NCBI GenBank assembly: GCA_015143295.1 | Contig: CM026556.1 | Span: 18,290,547 to 18,354,546 of the forward strand | DNA from: Tetracentron sinense | Taxonomy: Eukaryota > Streptophyta > Magnoliopsida > Trochodendrales > Trochodendraceae | DNA: 64,000 nucleotides | Reading direction: 5' to 3' | In this document: piece after piece, positions 34,991 through 46,519 of the stretch | How positions within the stretch are numbered: the stretch's first letter is position 1 | Layout of the letters: each line of letters opens with the position of its first letter | Notes under the pieces: model-generated | What the model was told of the DNA's origin: nothing | What the model saw: the letters and a program-made list of their open reading frames with translations, nothing else | The model's database searches: none | Translations under genes and position numbers: made by a program

Positions 34991-36300
34991 TTATCCTGTA
35001 AGGATGGAGTGGGGTCTGAGCATGATGGCCGGTCCTAGTGGACGTGTGAGGCCTTGGGTTGCTCTTCGTACTGGTCATACTCCTCTCCTCTGCCTGTTGC
35101 GGGTATGGGATCAGGTATGATGAAGGGGGGAGGACGAGGCTCTGGTATAGGTTGCTCGGTTGGTTCTCCGATTGGGATCTGGGTGGAGGGTTCTTCGGTT
35201 CCCATACCAATTAGAATCTTCAGGGATTCCAGAACACTGTCAAGCTTTGACTGTATGGCCACTATGTCCCTGTCATGTGACTGTAGTATCTCACTGGTGC
35301 TGATCTGCAGGTTCTGCCATTGAGTCTGTGCTGCTTTCTGATTATGCTGTGTAAGAGCTGCTCTCTGATTGGGTTGTGCAAGGTACTAACTCTGTAATTG
35401 GTTTCTCTGTCAAAACTGCGAATGCGGCTGCTGCTTCTGCGAGAATCGCAGTAAGAGAACGAGTCATAAGTCGGCTCATGCAACTAAAAAGAATGCAACG
35501 ACTAATCATGATTATGCATGATGACAAGAAGCAGATGCTAGAAAAAAGGGGTTTTTCATTGATGCATGAAGAGTGCAGTGAGTACAGGGATAGTGAGACT
35601 CAAAAGAAAAAAGGTTCGATCCTAGGCAAGCCCTTCGGGGATCACGAAGTCAAGTGGCCGGGGCACACTCTTAAGATCCATGATCTGTTCCTGGAGGGAT
35701 GTGACTTCAACCTCTATGTGCGTAAGGGTTTCAGTAGCGTTGAACATGCGGTATCCAAATTGTTGGATACGGGAGGTCATCTCCGCCTTAGCACTATCAA
35801 GCTGCTCTTGGTGGAAGTAAAGTTGGGCCCGAATGATGGTTGCTTCCCTGGCGTAGCCTCTGTGTCTCCTGTGAAGGGACTGGATTGTCTGCTCCAATTG
35901 TTCAACCGGCTCTTGTACGGTTTGGAGTTCACGACCTTGTTCCGCTTCCTGCTTCCGTAGCCTTTTCCATTTTTGCTGGATCTGAAGCTGTCTGTCCAGG
36001 GAACCACCATTTCTGCTAGGGGTATGGTTCCTTGTAATGGAGCTGCGACTGGTGTGGGCAGTTCCCTGGGTACAGGCATGCCGGGTAGAATGTCAGGATT
36101 ATCCACCCACTGTCGGTACGCTGAGTTGGTCGGTAATCCTGGTGTAACCATGAAGTCCAGCTACTGATTCCATTTGGAGCTGCGCCAAGCTGACTTGAAG
36201 TGTTGGGTGAGGCTGTCGGAGTGCGCTGTGAAAGTGGTCCAATCATTTTCCTTTGGCCTATCACTGGGATACGTTGAGGGAATCCAAACTGTCAGAGGAC
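34991..36300 (-). pseudogene. gag N-terminal and spacer region of minus-strand Ogre
   Basis: Several overlapping short frames. The best candidate is 35622-35897 (91 residues), rich in Gln, Glu and Leu in a coiled-coil-like pattern (TIQSLHRRHRGYAREATII, MTSRIQQFGY), as seen before gag cores in Ogre elements. A Pro-rich stretch (35035-35210) also fits gag. I cannot set exact borders. Confidence 0.5.
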
Positions 36301-36563
36301 TCAGAGTGGTGTATATACTGCGGAGCCTGTTAGACCAGCAAGAATCTTGCATCGTCTACCGGTGATGACAATGCGAGGTAGTCTATTCAGTACAAGCCAA
36401 TCGCATTGCCAAGTGATTTCTTCCTCTGATAGGTCTTGGAGAAGCTGGTAGAGCTCTCCAACGTTCGTAGTTGCTATCGGGCCTTGATTCTGAGAAATCT
36501 TCTGAGGTAGACTGTAGGCATCGCGGATGCCGTCCGATACCGATATGATTGTAGACAAATGAC

Positions 36564-37280
36564 TTACCTACCAAAGGTGTAGGAGAGGTGTACTGGCATA
36601 CAAATGCCCTTTCTGTAATCTGTCGACTGGTTGAGAGCCCTGAGAAGCTCGGCTAGGATGACTGGTACAACTGAGTAGGAGTTGTCCATATCCTCGACGA
36701 TCCTGACCAGAACTGCTTCGACGAGTGAACGGCACCTTGGGAATACCAGCTGAGACATGGCTATCAGTGCAAGGGCGCTAAGACCGAGAAGTTCCGCTGA
36801 AATAGAGTCAGGGTTCCACTTGCGCTTGTACATCTTTTCGAGAAAAGACACAGGTATCCGATCAAAAGAGCCGTTAGGACCGGGCTGCAAGCAGGCAGGC
36901 TTGATATGCAAGAACCTGGATAGGTCTGCCTGATATGTTGTCTTGTAGCACGGTACTATGACTTCGCTGTCCATGTTTAACCCTAGAATGTGCTGAATCT
37001 CTTTCAGTGTTGGGCAGAGCTCGTTCTTACCAAAACGGAATACCATGTGAGATGGGCTCCAACACTGGATAGCAGCGTTCATGAGGCGCGAGTCTAGGTT
37101 AACCACAGATAGGTATAGGATAGTCCCAGTTTTGTAGTACTGAGCCCAAGCAAGACGTTGACTCGAGGAAAAAGCCCCAATTGCTTCCTGGAGGTTATTA
37201 TCACATGCCCCCTGAGAAATTAGATGCATGGGTCTTGATGGTCGACCCATTGACTGAACAATCCCTGAAGGACCTGACAT
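36564..37280 (-). CDS. extra upstream ORF of Ogre element (plant mobile-domain-like)
   Basis: 238-residue open frame between the 5' leader and gag. Visible features are the AWAQYYKTGTILYLS block, then PSHMVFRFGKNELCPTLKEI followed by HILGLN, and later YKRKWNPDSISAELLGLSALALIAMSQLVFPRC. The FRFG..ELCPTLEE-type block is shared with plant proteins of the DUF7745 type and with ORF1 of Ogre elements (recognised from memory, not searched). Its role in the element is unknown. The neighbouring frame at 36301-36558 may carry a continuation. Having this ORF upstream of gag is the main argument for Ogre rather than Retand. Confidence 0.75.
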   Translation of the reverse strand: MSGPSGIVQSMGRPSRPMHLISQGACDNNLQEAIGAFSSSQRLAWAQYYKTGTILYLSVVNLDSRLMNAAIQCWSPSHMVFRFGKNELCPTLKEIQHILGLNMDSEVIVPCYKTTYQADLSRFLHIKPACLQPGPNGSFDRIPVSFLEKMYKRKWNPDSISAELLGLSALALIAMSQLVFPRCRSLVEAVLVRIVEDMDNSYSVVPVILAELLRALNQSTDYRKGICMPVHLSYTFGR

Positions 37281-38100
37281 CTACCTGGATAATAATATAC
37301 AGACTCTGTGAGTGTACTATGCATGCAGATGGGATGGAAAATGATGATGCAATATTTTTTGATTTTTGATTGGGTATGACAAGACACATGTGATCCGAAA
37401 GAGCAGACGGACGGAGGTCCGACGTGCTTTAGCCCAGGTTATTGGAAACCGAGGGACCTATCAGATCAAGGTTAGGACAGGCCCAGTGAAGGCCTGTCTG
37501 CTTGGGATTTGGACCCCATATGCTATGTCGAGAAGCAGGGTTGGATGTAATTTATTACAAACATAGGTTTGGCTCATTACATGCCCCTGGTGGGTGGTTA
37601 TCCGGGTAGAATGTGCCCGGGTAGTCAACTATAATTGGGGACAAGTATAGGGTGTAAGCAAGTTAGGGTTTATAGTAGCCCTCCCAGGATGGGCTGCTTG
37701 TAGACTATACCCTGGCCTAAACTGTATGTATGAATGCTGGTTTGATACAGGTGTGTTTCTAGCAGGATGGGGGATCACTTAACACCGTATATGCGACTCC
37801 CCGGTATAGAACATACCTGAAAGGGACGATTGGTGCAAGCGGGAGCATTCAGAATCCTTTCCTGAGGGTAATCACCCAACAAGAGTAACTCCGCGGACCT
37901 CCAAGACGTTTAAGTCACTGACACTAAGGATGTTCATCTAATAGCCGTTAACGTAATAAGCCTGTCTACTGGGTTGAATGAGATAATTTCACTACTATGA
38001 CATGTATGGATGCACAGTACACGATTAACCAAGAGATGTAAAAATGATTAGTGTTAAGTTAAATGTTTAGGTATTTTAATCAAAATTAAGGTTTAGTTAG
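37281..38100 (-). other. 5' leader of minus-strand Ogre
   Basis: Non-coding. No convincing frame. The border with the LTR lies somewhere between here and about 38500; I could not identify a clear primer site. Confidence 0.5.
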
Positions 38101-39154
38101 CTTAAACCTGGGTTCCTTGTTGAACCCTGAAATGTCCAAGTCCCCAGCAAAGTCCCCAGAGTTGTGAGTACGGGAATTTCTTCGTGAAGGCTCACAAAGG
38201 AGGATATACAATTACCTGTGTACCCTCACAGGTGTGAAAGGGTTTTATGATTAAGAGTCACCATCTATTTATTCAGAAGGGATAAGTCCCCCGAGTTTGG
38301 ATTAGTTCTTGGTCTGCGAGTGAGATCAGGGTAAGGGGTTCGGTTAAGTCCAGGGAAGGTGTCAGACACCCTGATGCTTCTGTTTTTCAACGATTCCGTA
38401 CTCCTCAGATTTAAGCCAATTAAAGTTAATCTTGATTAGAATGCCGAAGTTTTTCAGTTAACACTAATCCAAGAAAGGAAAAGCTAACTGGGTCGAACCT
38501 GGGTTGGGTTACCTACGTACTCACACGGTGAGATCAAACCGAGCGTAGTTCTGGCACGTGAGCCTGTGTCAAGGCTAGGGGCGTGTGTGTGTGCACCAAG
38601 GGTGGCTAACATGGACTAGTCCGGTAGACTAGGGTTTGGTTGACCAAGAGGGGTCAAGTGCATGGTATTTACGCTCGGTAGGCCTAGGGGGGGTAGTCCG
38701 GTAGATTAGGGTGGAGTCCAGCCCGGGTTAGGGTTGCTAACCGGAGTTAGGCCGAACTAACTATGGTTAGGGGTTCTAACCACGGTTAAGGGGATGTGAT
38801 GTGTAGTCCGATAGGCTAAGAAGAGGCCCGGTAGGCTAAGGATAAGTCTAATATACTTGGTTTTTAGGCCCGATAGACCGTAAACTGAAGTTAACTACGA
38901 TTAGGGTTGCTAACCAGGGTTAGGAAGGAGGCCAAAGTTAGTTTTATGGTTCGATTACATTTTCAAGAATTTCCGTTTAATCTCATAAAGTTTATAGGGT
39001 TAAGGGGTGCTTAACCGCGGTTAAATGTTAACCGAAGATGCATTTAACTGTGGTTAAGGGTTTAGTATGGTCTGAGGTGGGCCCAGGTGGCTAGGCAGGA
39101 CCTAAAGTGGCCTCCTACCAGACCTGGGCCCCTGCAAAAGGCCAAAAAAAAAGT

Positions 39155-39183
39155 TAATGTCGGTAATTGAATTACCGACATTA
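39155..39183. repeat. inverted repeat, 14-bp perfect arms
   Basis: TAATGTCGGTAATT, one central base, then its exact reverse complement. A second hairpin lies at 39368-39394 (ATTGGCGGTA arms, 7-bp loop), and an imperfect third near 39460-39500 around AGGAATGGCGGT. Confidence 0.85.
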
Positions 39184-39984
39184 TAAACAGTGTTTTTGAA
39201 CTGTGTTTCTGCTAAAGTTAACTAGGGTTAAGCTGTAACCCAGAGTGATCTGAGGTCAGGGGAGTGTAGAAGGGACTCCCAGGAAGGTTTCAAACCAGGT
39301 GTGGGCCCTAGGGGATGCCTGGAGTGGGCCCCACAAGGTTGCAAAGCTGCTGTACATGCAATAGCTTATTGGCGGTAATTATTCTACCGCCAATACAAAA
39401 CTAAGCCAAAAACAGGATGTCGGTAAAACTTTCATCGACAAAAAGAAAACAGGCTTTACCAGGAATGGCGGTACTAGAATTACTACCATTCCTGATTTTT
39501 TTTCAAAACCAAGCTTCTGCCCATGGGGGCTGTGCATAGAGGTTACTAAGGGTTCCCTCAAGATCTGAGGGACCCCCAGAATGTCCGAGATGGTCTGCAA
39601 TGCTTGGTGAAGATTGGTATACCCGTAGAGGTTCACCGCACCTATGGTTTAGGTGGGTGAACACCCTGTATGGGTTTGCACTACTGTAAACAATGCTAAA
39701 ATAAGAAGAAGTTGTCCCCTAAAGATGACCAGGGGCTCACATATGATGAAAAAGCATAGAAAAATGGGTAAGGGGTCACCTACCCGCACGCTTTGTTCCT
39801 GCCAAGAGGAGAGGTGGCCTATGCACTATTGAAATACACTGGTAGTGCTGCCCAGGTGCAAATGGGAGGCTGAGGTAGTCCTAAGAACTCAGGGAAGCTT
39901 AAAGCAAGGGTCCAATGCCTTGGTTTCATAGCAGGGGTTTGAGTATGAAGAATTCGGATCCGATAACAGGGGAGAGCTACTGGG

Positions 39985-39991
39985 TTTTATA
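39985..39991 (-). promoter_or_regulatory. TATA box of minus-strand Ogre LTR
   Basis: TATAAAA in element sense, about 567 bp from the LTR start once the solo LTR insertion is subtracted, close to the 490 bp in copy A. Confidence 0.6.
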
Positions 39992-41126
39992 GGGAAGCAC
40001 CTAAGGACCTAAGAGGGATAAGAAATAAGTGGAAGAAGGTGGTTGGACCTCTCAGAGGTCGAGTGAGAGGAGTTGAAGGGAGAGTTGAGGTGGAGGTTGA
40101 GTGTGCAGGGTATTCGTAGACTGCTAGCTCGTAACTCACTTATTGCCGGTAGAAGGTCTAATGACAATATGAAAATAGGCTTTTATGAATTGTCCGTAGA
40201 CTCTCTACTGACAATAAGGGATTTAGTTTGAATTGGGCTGGGCCCTGCACATATGGGTATGGGACTTGGGCTTTGGTGTTTCAAGCCTTAAAGGCTTTAG
40301 GCTAGGGGTCAGGCCCTATAGGCCATGGGTCTTTTAAGCCCTAAGTGTCGCGACCCAAAACCCACCCTAGGAGTTAGAGTGAACTTTGGATTACTAATCA
40401 TGGCTTACATGACTTGCTTGACAAACCAACCTGCGAAAACCCACAGAGCATATACAATAAAGGATGACAACAGAAACAGAACTATAAAACACAGTGGAAG
40501 TCTAACAACCTCTAAGTATATACACATGGTCCAAGTTTAATACTAAGAAATCAAAACAAAGAAAGTGCGGACATGCCCACCAAAATATATGGATATAATC
40601 TCTCATGCTCACCCACAGCTAATCCACTCAGAATCTAACACCACCTACTGATAACCCTCTACGGGAGGTTCCTCCAAAGGCTCCTCGACGTACTCCTCTT
40701 CCACCCATGGACCAGGAGCACAAACATCAAATGGAGCAGCAGGTCCCTCAGATCCTGCCGACATAAGAAGTACGGCTGAGCATGGAATACTCAGCGGGTA
40801 CCAAGCACTAACCAACAGTCATAGCATAAAAATGGCAATACATAAATCAGGAGCAATTCATAAATGTTAGACGGAAACAATTCATATCATACAAGGAAGT
40901 AAAGCAATTTATAATCATGCTTGTATTTCGTAGAAAGCCGATAAAACCTTTTGAAAACATCGTGCACTTGACCTTGGCTTGAAATATCTTTTCATACTTG
41001 AAAGCTTGTCGTGTTTGTCTTGCTTGATCTTGTCGAGCGTGTCGTATATGTCATGTCATGCATGTCATGCGTGCTTGCTTGTGATCATGTAACTTGTGAG
41101 ATACACTTGTGAGATATCCTTGTGAG

Positions 41127-41290
41127 ATGCGCTTGAGAGATGCCTTGAGAGGGAAGGGAGACCCTTCTTTATGCAATGCACTTGAGAGGGAAGGGAGACC
41201 CTTCTTCATGATATGTATGTACTTGCGAGGGAAGGGAGGCCCTTCTTCATGATATGCACTTGTGAGTGAGGGGAGACCCCTCGTGGAATG
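41127..41290. repeat. tandem array in solo chromovirus LTR
   Basis: About four returns of a roughly 50-bp unit centred on GAGGGAAGGGAGACCCTTCTTCATG. It sits at the position where chromoviruses I and II carry their 69-bp and 68-bp arrays. Confidence 0.85.
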
Positions 41291-42203
41291 TTGGTTCTTG
41301 TTTTCTTGTGAAAAGCGAGATAAAACATATCGTAGGATATGTCCCACCTCTAACCATGTTCTTGAAAACCTCGGTAAATCATGTCATGCATGCCGTGCTC
41401 GTGGGAATCGTGTACATACTTGCATTTAAATTTAAACATGACATTTGGGTAATTCACAACACATATAGCATCAATGATTGAGCAATGTAATATTCACATC
41501 ATTTAGGGAAAGCAAGAAAACACACTATCATAGGCCCTAGCAATTTCCATAATTTATTAGGCATGTATTTCCTAATTTACAACTCACTTTATTCACCTTG
41601 GCATTTCATCAAACATGGTGTGTTCATTATTCGTTATTCATTTAAACCTAAATCATGCTTTTCTAGGTGAGTTTACTCACATCATAAATGTGTGTTTATT
41701 ATGGATACAATGCCCTCCCCCGTTTCAATCATCACAACACAACCATTGGCATCCAATCGCCTATTCCATCTCCATTCACCACATCCACACTTCCAAACTC
41801 ATAGCACATGTACAAAGGAAGGAAACAAAGATAAATAAAGGAAAAGAGGAGCTATAACTAGGAGGGTAGCAAGAAGTACCGACCTTGAAGAAATGAGGAA
41901 GAAACCCCTTCCAAAAATGACCGTGAGGTGCTGCCCTAGCTTGGGGAACGCTCTCCACGAGTGCTTGAGCCGTGATCTTGGAGAAAAGCCAGACTTGAAG
42001 TGATCTAGGGTCTCAAAACCCCTTTGATTTCTCTCCAAAATGGAAACCCTAGGTTTAGGAATCACCCTCTCCTCTCTTCTTATCTCCCAATCTCTCTAAG
42101 TGTCGAAATGAAGCCCTAAAGGCTCGGGTTAAACTCTTAAGGTAAGAGTGAACCGACCAAAAGACCATAATACCCTTACTGAAATTTCTGCAAAAACACG
42201 AGT

Positions 42204-42387
42204 ACCGAGCGATCGGTGTTAATGACCGATCGATCAGTTGCCTACCGAGCGATCGGTGTGTTGACCGAGCTCTCGACCAAAAATCATCTCTCTGGAAAAT
42301 TTCTCCATACAAAAATCTTGACCAGTCGATAGCTACCGATCGATCGGTTTTGGACCGATCGATCGCTCTATGTACCGAGCGATCGGT
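42204..42387. repeat. palindrome cluster in solo chromovirus LTR
   Basis: ACCGATCGATCGGT and ACCGAGCGATCGGT variants return at least five times, at the same place as in chromoviruses I and II. Confidence 0.85.
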
Positions 42388-42598
42388 GGTCTGCAGGTCC
42401 AAACTGTTTTGGCCATAACTTTTGACTCGTTCGTCCGATTTTGACGATTCAACTTGCGTTGGGTTCGTACTTCGAAAAGGAACATTTCTGACGTTTCAGA
42501 ATTTCTAATTCCTTCCTTATTTATTAATTATACCTCTTTAAGGCAAAATGGCAACGAATGTGTCATGCATTAAATGTGAAAAGGTCTGGGGCTCTACA

Positions 42599-42816
42599 CT
42601 AAGGGCTCTAGGGTTATGCTATGGTCACCTAAGGCTAGGGTTTTTGACATGGGATTGACTTAGGGTGAGTCCTAAGATTTAACTAGGGTTCACCTAGGGT
42701 TTAGTCCTAAGGGTAGGGTTTGGCCCTAGGGTTTTCTAGGGTTTGACTTAGGGTGGTAACCATAGTTAAAAGGTTTTAACTGTGGTTAGATGGGGTGTAA
42801 AAATTGGGTGCTTACA
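42599..42816 (-). mobile_element. U3 start of minus-strand Ogre 5' LTR
   Basis: Holds returns of CTAGGGTTTGACTTAGGG-like words (reverse of the AAACCCTAGG repeats in copy A) and ends GGGTGCTTACA, i.e. starts TGTAAGCACCC in element sense. This gives the outer border of the minus-strand Ogre. Confidence 0.85.
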
Positions 42817-43875
42817 AGCATATTAGCGAACTTGGAAAATTGGGTTCCTAAATCATTGTTCATAGTCTTGAGTATAATTTCCACACATGCATTTCATCAA
42901 GCACCTAATGATCAACATTTCATTAAGTCTTTTTACTCATAATTTTATCATTCACATTTCATCAAACACGTTGTGTGCGTTTATTATGTGAACATTGCCC
43001 TTCCCCATTTGCATCACACAACAACATCCACATCTTCATGACATCCAATCGCTTGAACTATCCATCCATTCCACACATCCATTACCATTCACTTTAGTCT
43101 TTTTAAGAAACATGGTAGATTTCAAAGAAAAAGGAAATAGACAAGATCAATCCACAATCATTTCAAGGAAACCTAAGTAATTACTAAAGCCAACTGGAAG
43201 GGTGTACTAACCTTGAGGATTTACTCCTAATCTTGAAGAAAAACCCTTGAGGATAAGGATCCTTGCCTGGTGTGAAGATCCAAGCTTGAGTTGAGCTCCT
43301 CTTGATCTTCAATCCAAACCTTCTTGAAGAATCCCCAAATTTGTCTTCTCCTCTCAATCCCTCTTAGTCTCCTTTAGGTTTTAGGTTAACCCAAAAATCC
43401 CCAAATGACTTCCTATTTATAGGCCCAAGCGTGAAAACCCTTATTTCTGCGTGTTTTAAAAAAACAGATATTCGCATTGATGATCGATCGTTAGGCTGGG
43501 CGATCGATCGTCAATCTAAAAATGATCGATTGTTAAACTTCCAGTGAGCTTGCCCAGATTCTGGGTTCTAGACGATCAATTGTCAGGCTGTGACGATCGA
43601 TCTCAAGTGAACCTGAAAATTTGCCCTTTTTTTCCTCTAACGATGATCGATCGCCGCCATGCTGCGATCGATCGCACCTCCCAGTTTTCTTCTTTTTAAC
43701 CCCTTAGACCCCTTGGAATGTTTTTCAACTTCCTTAGGGCAATAACCCCTCTTATATACTATCATAGCTTGTTTCCCATCCACCTTTTCAGTTATCTAAA
43801 TTCAAGGTTTATAAAAGGCCCTTTGGCCTATAAAGTACTATTCATAACCCATGTAAAAAGTTCTGGGGTTCTACA
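42817..43875 (-). mobile_element. cut chromovirus LTR, third type
   Basis: About 1.06 kb ending GGGGTTCTACA at 43875. It shows the ATCCAATCGC word and a GATCGATCG palindrome cluster (43480-43676) in the same order as in the other chromovirus LTRs, but the sequence differs. Its left side stops exactly where the minus-strand Ogre LTR begins, so the Ogre probably inserted into it. To its right comes Ogre gag with no polypurine tract, so it is the outer (5') LTR or a solo LTR. Confidence 0.75.
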
Positions 43876-44505
43876 CTCCTCGTAGAGCGGCAGCACCAGT
43901 CAGCAGAAATAGCGGTCCCAGGGACCAGAGAAGGAAAGAAGCCTGTCAAATGGTAACTTCCATAGCACCAATCAGATTACTGGCTCCAGCCACTCAGTCT
44001 CTGCTAGCACCCGAAAATACCATGCCAATCAGACAAAACCAGGGGCAAAACCGTCCCCCCAGAAACTTCACTCCTCTTCCATACACTTTCAGCCAGTTGT
44101 TGGACTTCCTGACCATCAAAGTCTTCTCACTTTGAGAGGCCCTACCCCTCTTTTGCCCCCCGACAAACAAAATAAAATTACAGAGCCGATCATCATTGCG
44201 TCTTTCATCAAGGCCCAAACCATGCCACTGACTACTGCATTGGCCTAAAATGCGCCATCCAAGATCTCTTGGATGAGGGAAAGGTTGAATTGATCCCCAG
44301 GAATTCCTACATCAACCAAGCACCACTGGTCCCACACAATAATCAAGTCAATTTCATTGAGTGGGAAGAGCCCAGGGCAGGGTGGCCAAGACCCAGTTCG
44401 CCAGTAGTGGATGATGGTATAATCAGGCCTTCTTACCAGCCTCCTATCATAATTCCATTTCCCCAGTCAAACATCCAAGCTATCCTACCACTGGTACAGA
44501 TCTCT
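43876..44505 (+). pseudogene. gag: gag of Ogre copy B, part left of chromovirus II
   Basis: Matches, on the opposite strand, 33800-34340 of the minus-strand Ogre, including the NRPPRNFTPLPYTFSQLLDFL block near 44055-44115 and the zinc-like GH region after it. It reads in pieces. The sequence resumes at 51719-51724 after the inserted chromovirus, in register with the minus copy near 33760. Confidence 0.8.
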
Positions 44506-45164
44506 TGTCACGCCCCAAAATACCCCCTAGGAGTTTAGGGATACTTTAGGTGGACTATACAAACCTGCCAAACCATCCTGTAATGAACAAGATAAATAAG
44601 GTACTACACAATGATAATCAGAGCGCAGAAGCTAAACATAATTTGCGGAAGCGAAAACTAAAATTTTCTTTTCTTTATAATGATCCAAAATGTAGTATTC
44701 CAAGTTAACGTAAATACAAAACACGTCTAAGTCTAAGGTGGACAGGCCCACCTTACAAAAATACAAAAGACAAAATACAACTCTGTCTCGCTCAATAGTC
44801 ATCCCCGTGGGGCCAATGGTCTAAGTCTCTCGCCTCCGCCTGAGGCTCGACTACTAGATCCTCATAAGGTTCCTCCTCGCCATAGTCCTCCTCTATCCAA
44901 GGACCCGGATCACAAATGTCGAGAGGGACTCGAGTACCTGCCGACATGAAAGTACGACTGAGCATGGAATACTCAGCGAGTACAAGCCCCTAACTAACAA
45001 TGGTAATAACGAACAAATAACATATACAAGTGATGGAATAGTACAGATCATAATTATGTAAAGCAACATAATACATAAACATTTTATCAAGTCATAATTA
45101 TTATGAAACTAAAACATGTCTATGCATCATACAATTCCTCTTTGAGTTGTCCTTTCAATATTTC

Positions 45165-45706
45165 TTATGAGCCAGAGGTTAGCACCCGCATATCCCTAGG
45201 CTACCAACCTCCTTGACAGTACAATACCTTTCTTATGAGCCAGGGGTTAGCACCCGCACATCCCTGGGCTACCAACCCCCTTGACAGTGCAATACCTTTC
45301 TTATGAGCCAGGGGTTAGCACCCGCACATCCCTGGGCTACCAACCCCCTTGACAGTACAATACCTTTCTTATGAGCCAGGGGTTAGCACCCGCACATCCC
45401 TGGGCTACCAACCCCCTTGACAGTACAATACATTTCTTATGAGCCAGAGGTTAGCACCCTTAACCGGGGTTACCAACCTCCTTGACAATATCATTTCCTT
45501 TCTTATGAGCCAGAGGTTAGCACCCTTAACCGGGGCTACCAACCTCCTTGACAGTGCAACATTTCCGAGTCCTTTCTTATGAGCCAGGGGTTAGTACCCG
45601 CATGATCCCTGGGCTACCAACCCCCTTGACAATACAATACGTTTCTTATGAGCCAGAGGTTAGCACCCGCATAATCCTGGGCTACCAACCTCCTTGACAA
45701 TATCCT
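45165..45706. repeat. 68-bp tandem array inside chromovirus II LTR
   Basis: Eight copies starting TTATGAGCCAG, period mostly 68 bp (steps 66-74). The unit is related to the 69-bp unit of chromovirus I (GAGCCAGAGG.TAGCACCC ... GGGCTACCAACCTCCTTG). Each unit has the ends of an imperfect hairpin, GAGGTTAGCACCC against GGGCTACCAACCTC. Confidence 0.95.
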
Positions 45707-46519
45707 CCATCTACATATGTGCTCGTGCATAGCAATCGTGAAATTATGATGACATATAGCATTTTAACAATTCCCAACTCACATGAGAATTTAAGAAGCG
45801 AAATAAACACATGCATACAACTTACCAAATGGGGAACATTTATGTGACTCATGCTTTCAAATCTTAGTTTATTCATGCATTCTATCAAACATGTGGTATT
45901 CAACCTTTTTACCTTTAGTTATTTCATATTTTCTCCTTCGAACATTTTATCAAACACTTGGGGTGTGTTCATTATGCGTAATATGCCCTTCCACCATTTT
46001 TCCCATCATTCAACACATCACAACATGGCATCCAATCGCCTCCACTCCTCATCCATTCATACATTCCACCATTTGTTTGTATTATCTTGTTTATGTTTTA
46101 GGGATTTAGCATATACCAACACAAGGGAGCAATGGGGAAGATCCAACACATTTTCTTAGAAAAAAATCTTAGGTTATTACCAAAGTAACTAGGAAGAGTG
46201 TACTAACCTTGGAAAGGGAAAGAAAATCCTTGAGGATGATGTAGAAACGCTGCCCTAGCTTGGACGAGGTACTCCACACGAGCTTGAGGTTGGATTTGGA
46301 GAATCCAAGCCTTTAGAACGGTTCTAGGGTTCTAAAACCCTTGATTCTCTCAAGTGGAAAACCCTAGATGTAAATCCCCCTTCTCTTCTCTTCTTCTCTC
46401 TCAAAACCTTCTAAGTGAGGTGAATGAGGGCTCAAAGGGTCGAGCAAACCCTTATGGGTAAGGGTTTAACACCCAAAAGACGAAAACGCCCTTACTGAAA
46501 TTTCTGCAAAAACACGAAG

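Larger units (their letters stand above)
38101..40345 (-). mobile_element. 5' LTR of minus-strand Ogre, inner part
   Basis: Contains many GGTTAAC/AACCTAACC-like words (38560-39070), a run of inverted repeats (39155-39490) and a TATA box on the minus strand at 39985-39991. It continues to the right of the nested solo LTR at 42599-42816. The inner LTR border is not fixed. Confidence 0.65.
40346..42598 (-). mobile_element. solo chromovirus LTR in the Ogre LTR
   Basis: 2253 bp, TGTCGCGACC at left to GGCTCTACA at right. It is flanked by a perfect 5-bp target duplication CTAAG (40341-40345 and 42599-42603), with Ogre LTR sequence on both sides and no internal region. It has the same general plan as the chromovirus LTRs at 11504 and 44506 (tandem array in the middle, palindrome cluster near the U3 end) but is a different subfamily. 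Confidence 0.95.
17947..42816 (-). mobile_element. Ogre/Tat-like element on minus strand, with nested insertions
   Basis: Read right to left: 5' LTR ending at 42816, leader, extra ORF (36564-37280), gag, protease region, RT, RNase H, second RNase H, integrase and a C-rich 3' region that runs into the gap. An extra upstream ORF with two RNase H domains is the Ogre plan. The family is known to splice within its gag-pol region; I do not map that here. It is broken in many places. A copia element (20171-29498) and a solo chromovirus LTR (40346-42598) sit in it; without them the visible part is about 13.3 kb. Confidence 0.88.

Noticed and set aside
35376-35960. 194-residue frame on +
   Set aside because: Antisense to the gag and coiled-coil region of the minus-strand Ogre; its composition follows from that.
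45165-45706. CRISPR-like array of repeats and spacers
   Set aside because: The whole 68-bp unit repeats, there are no unique spacers, and it lies in a plant retrotransposon LTR.
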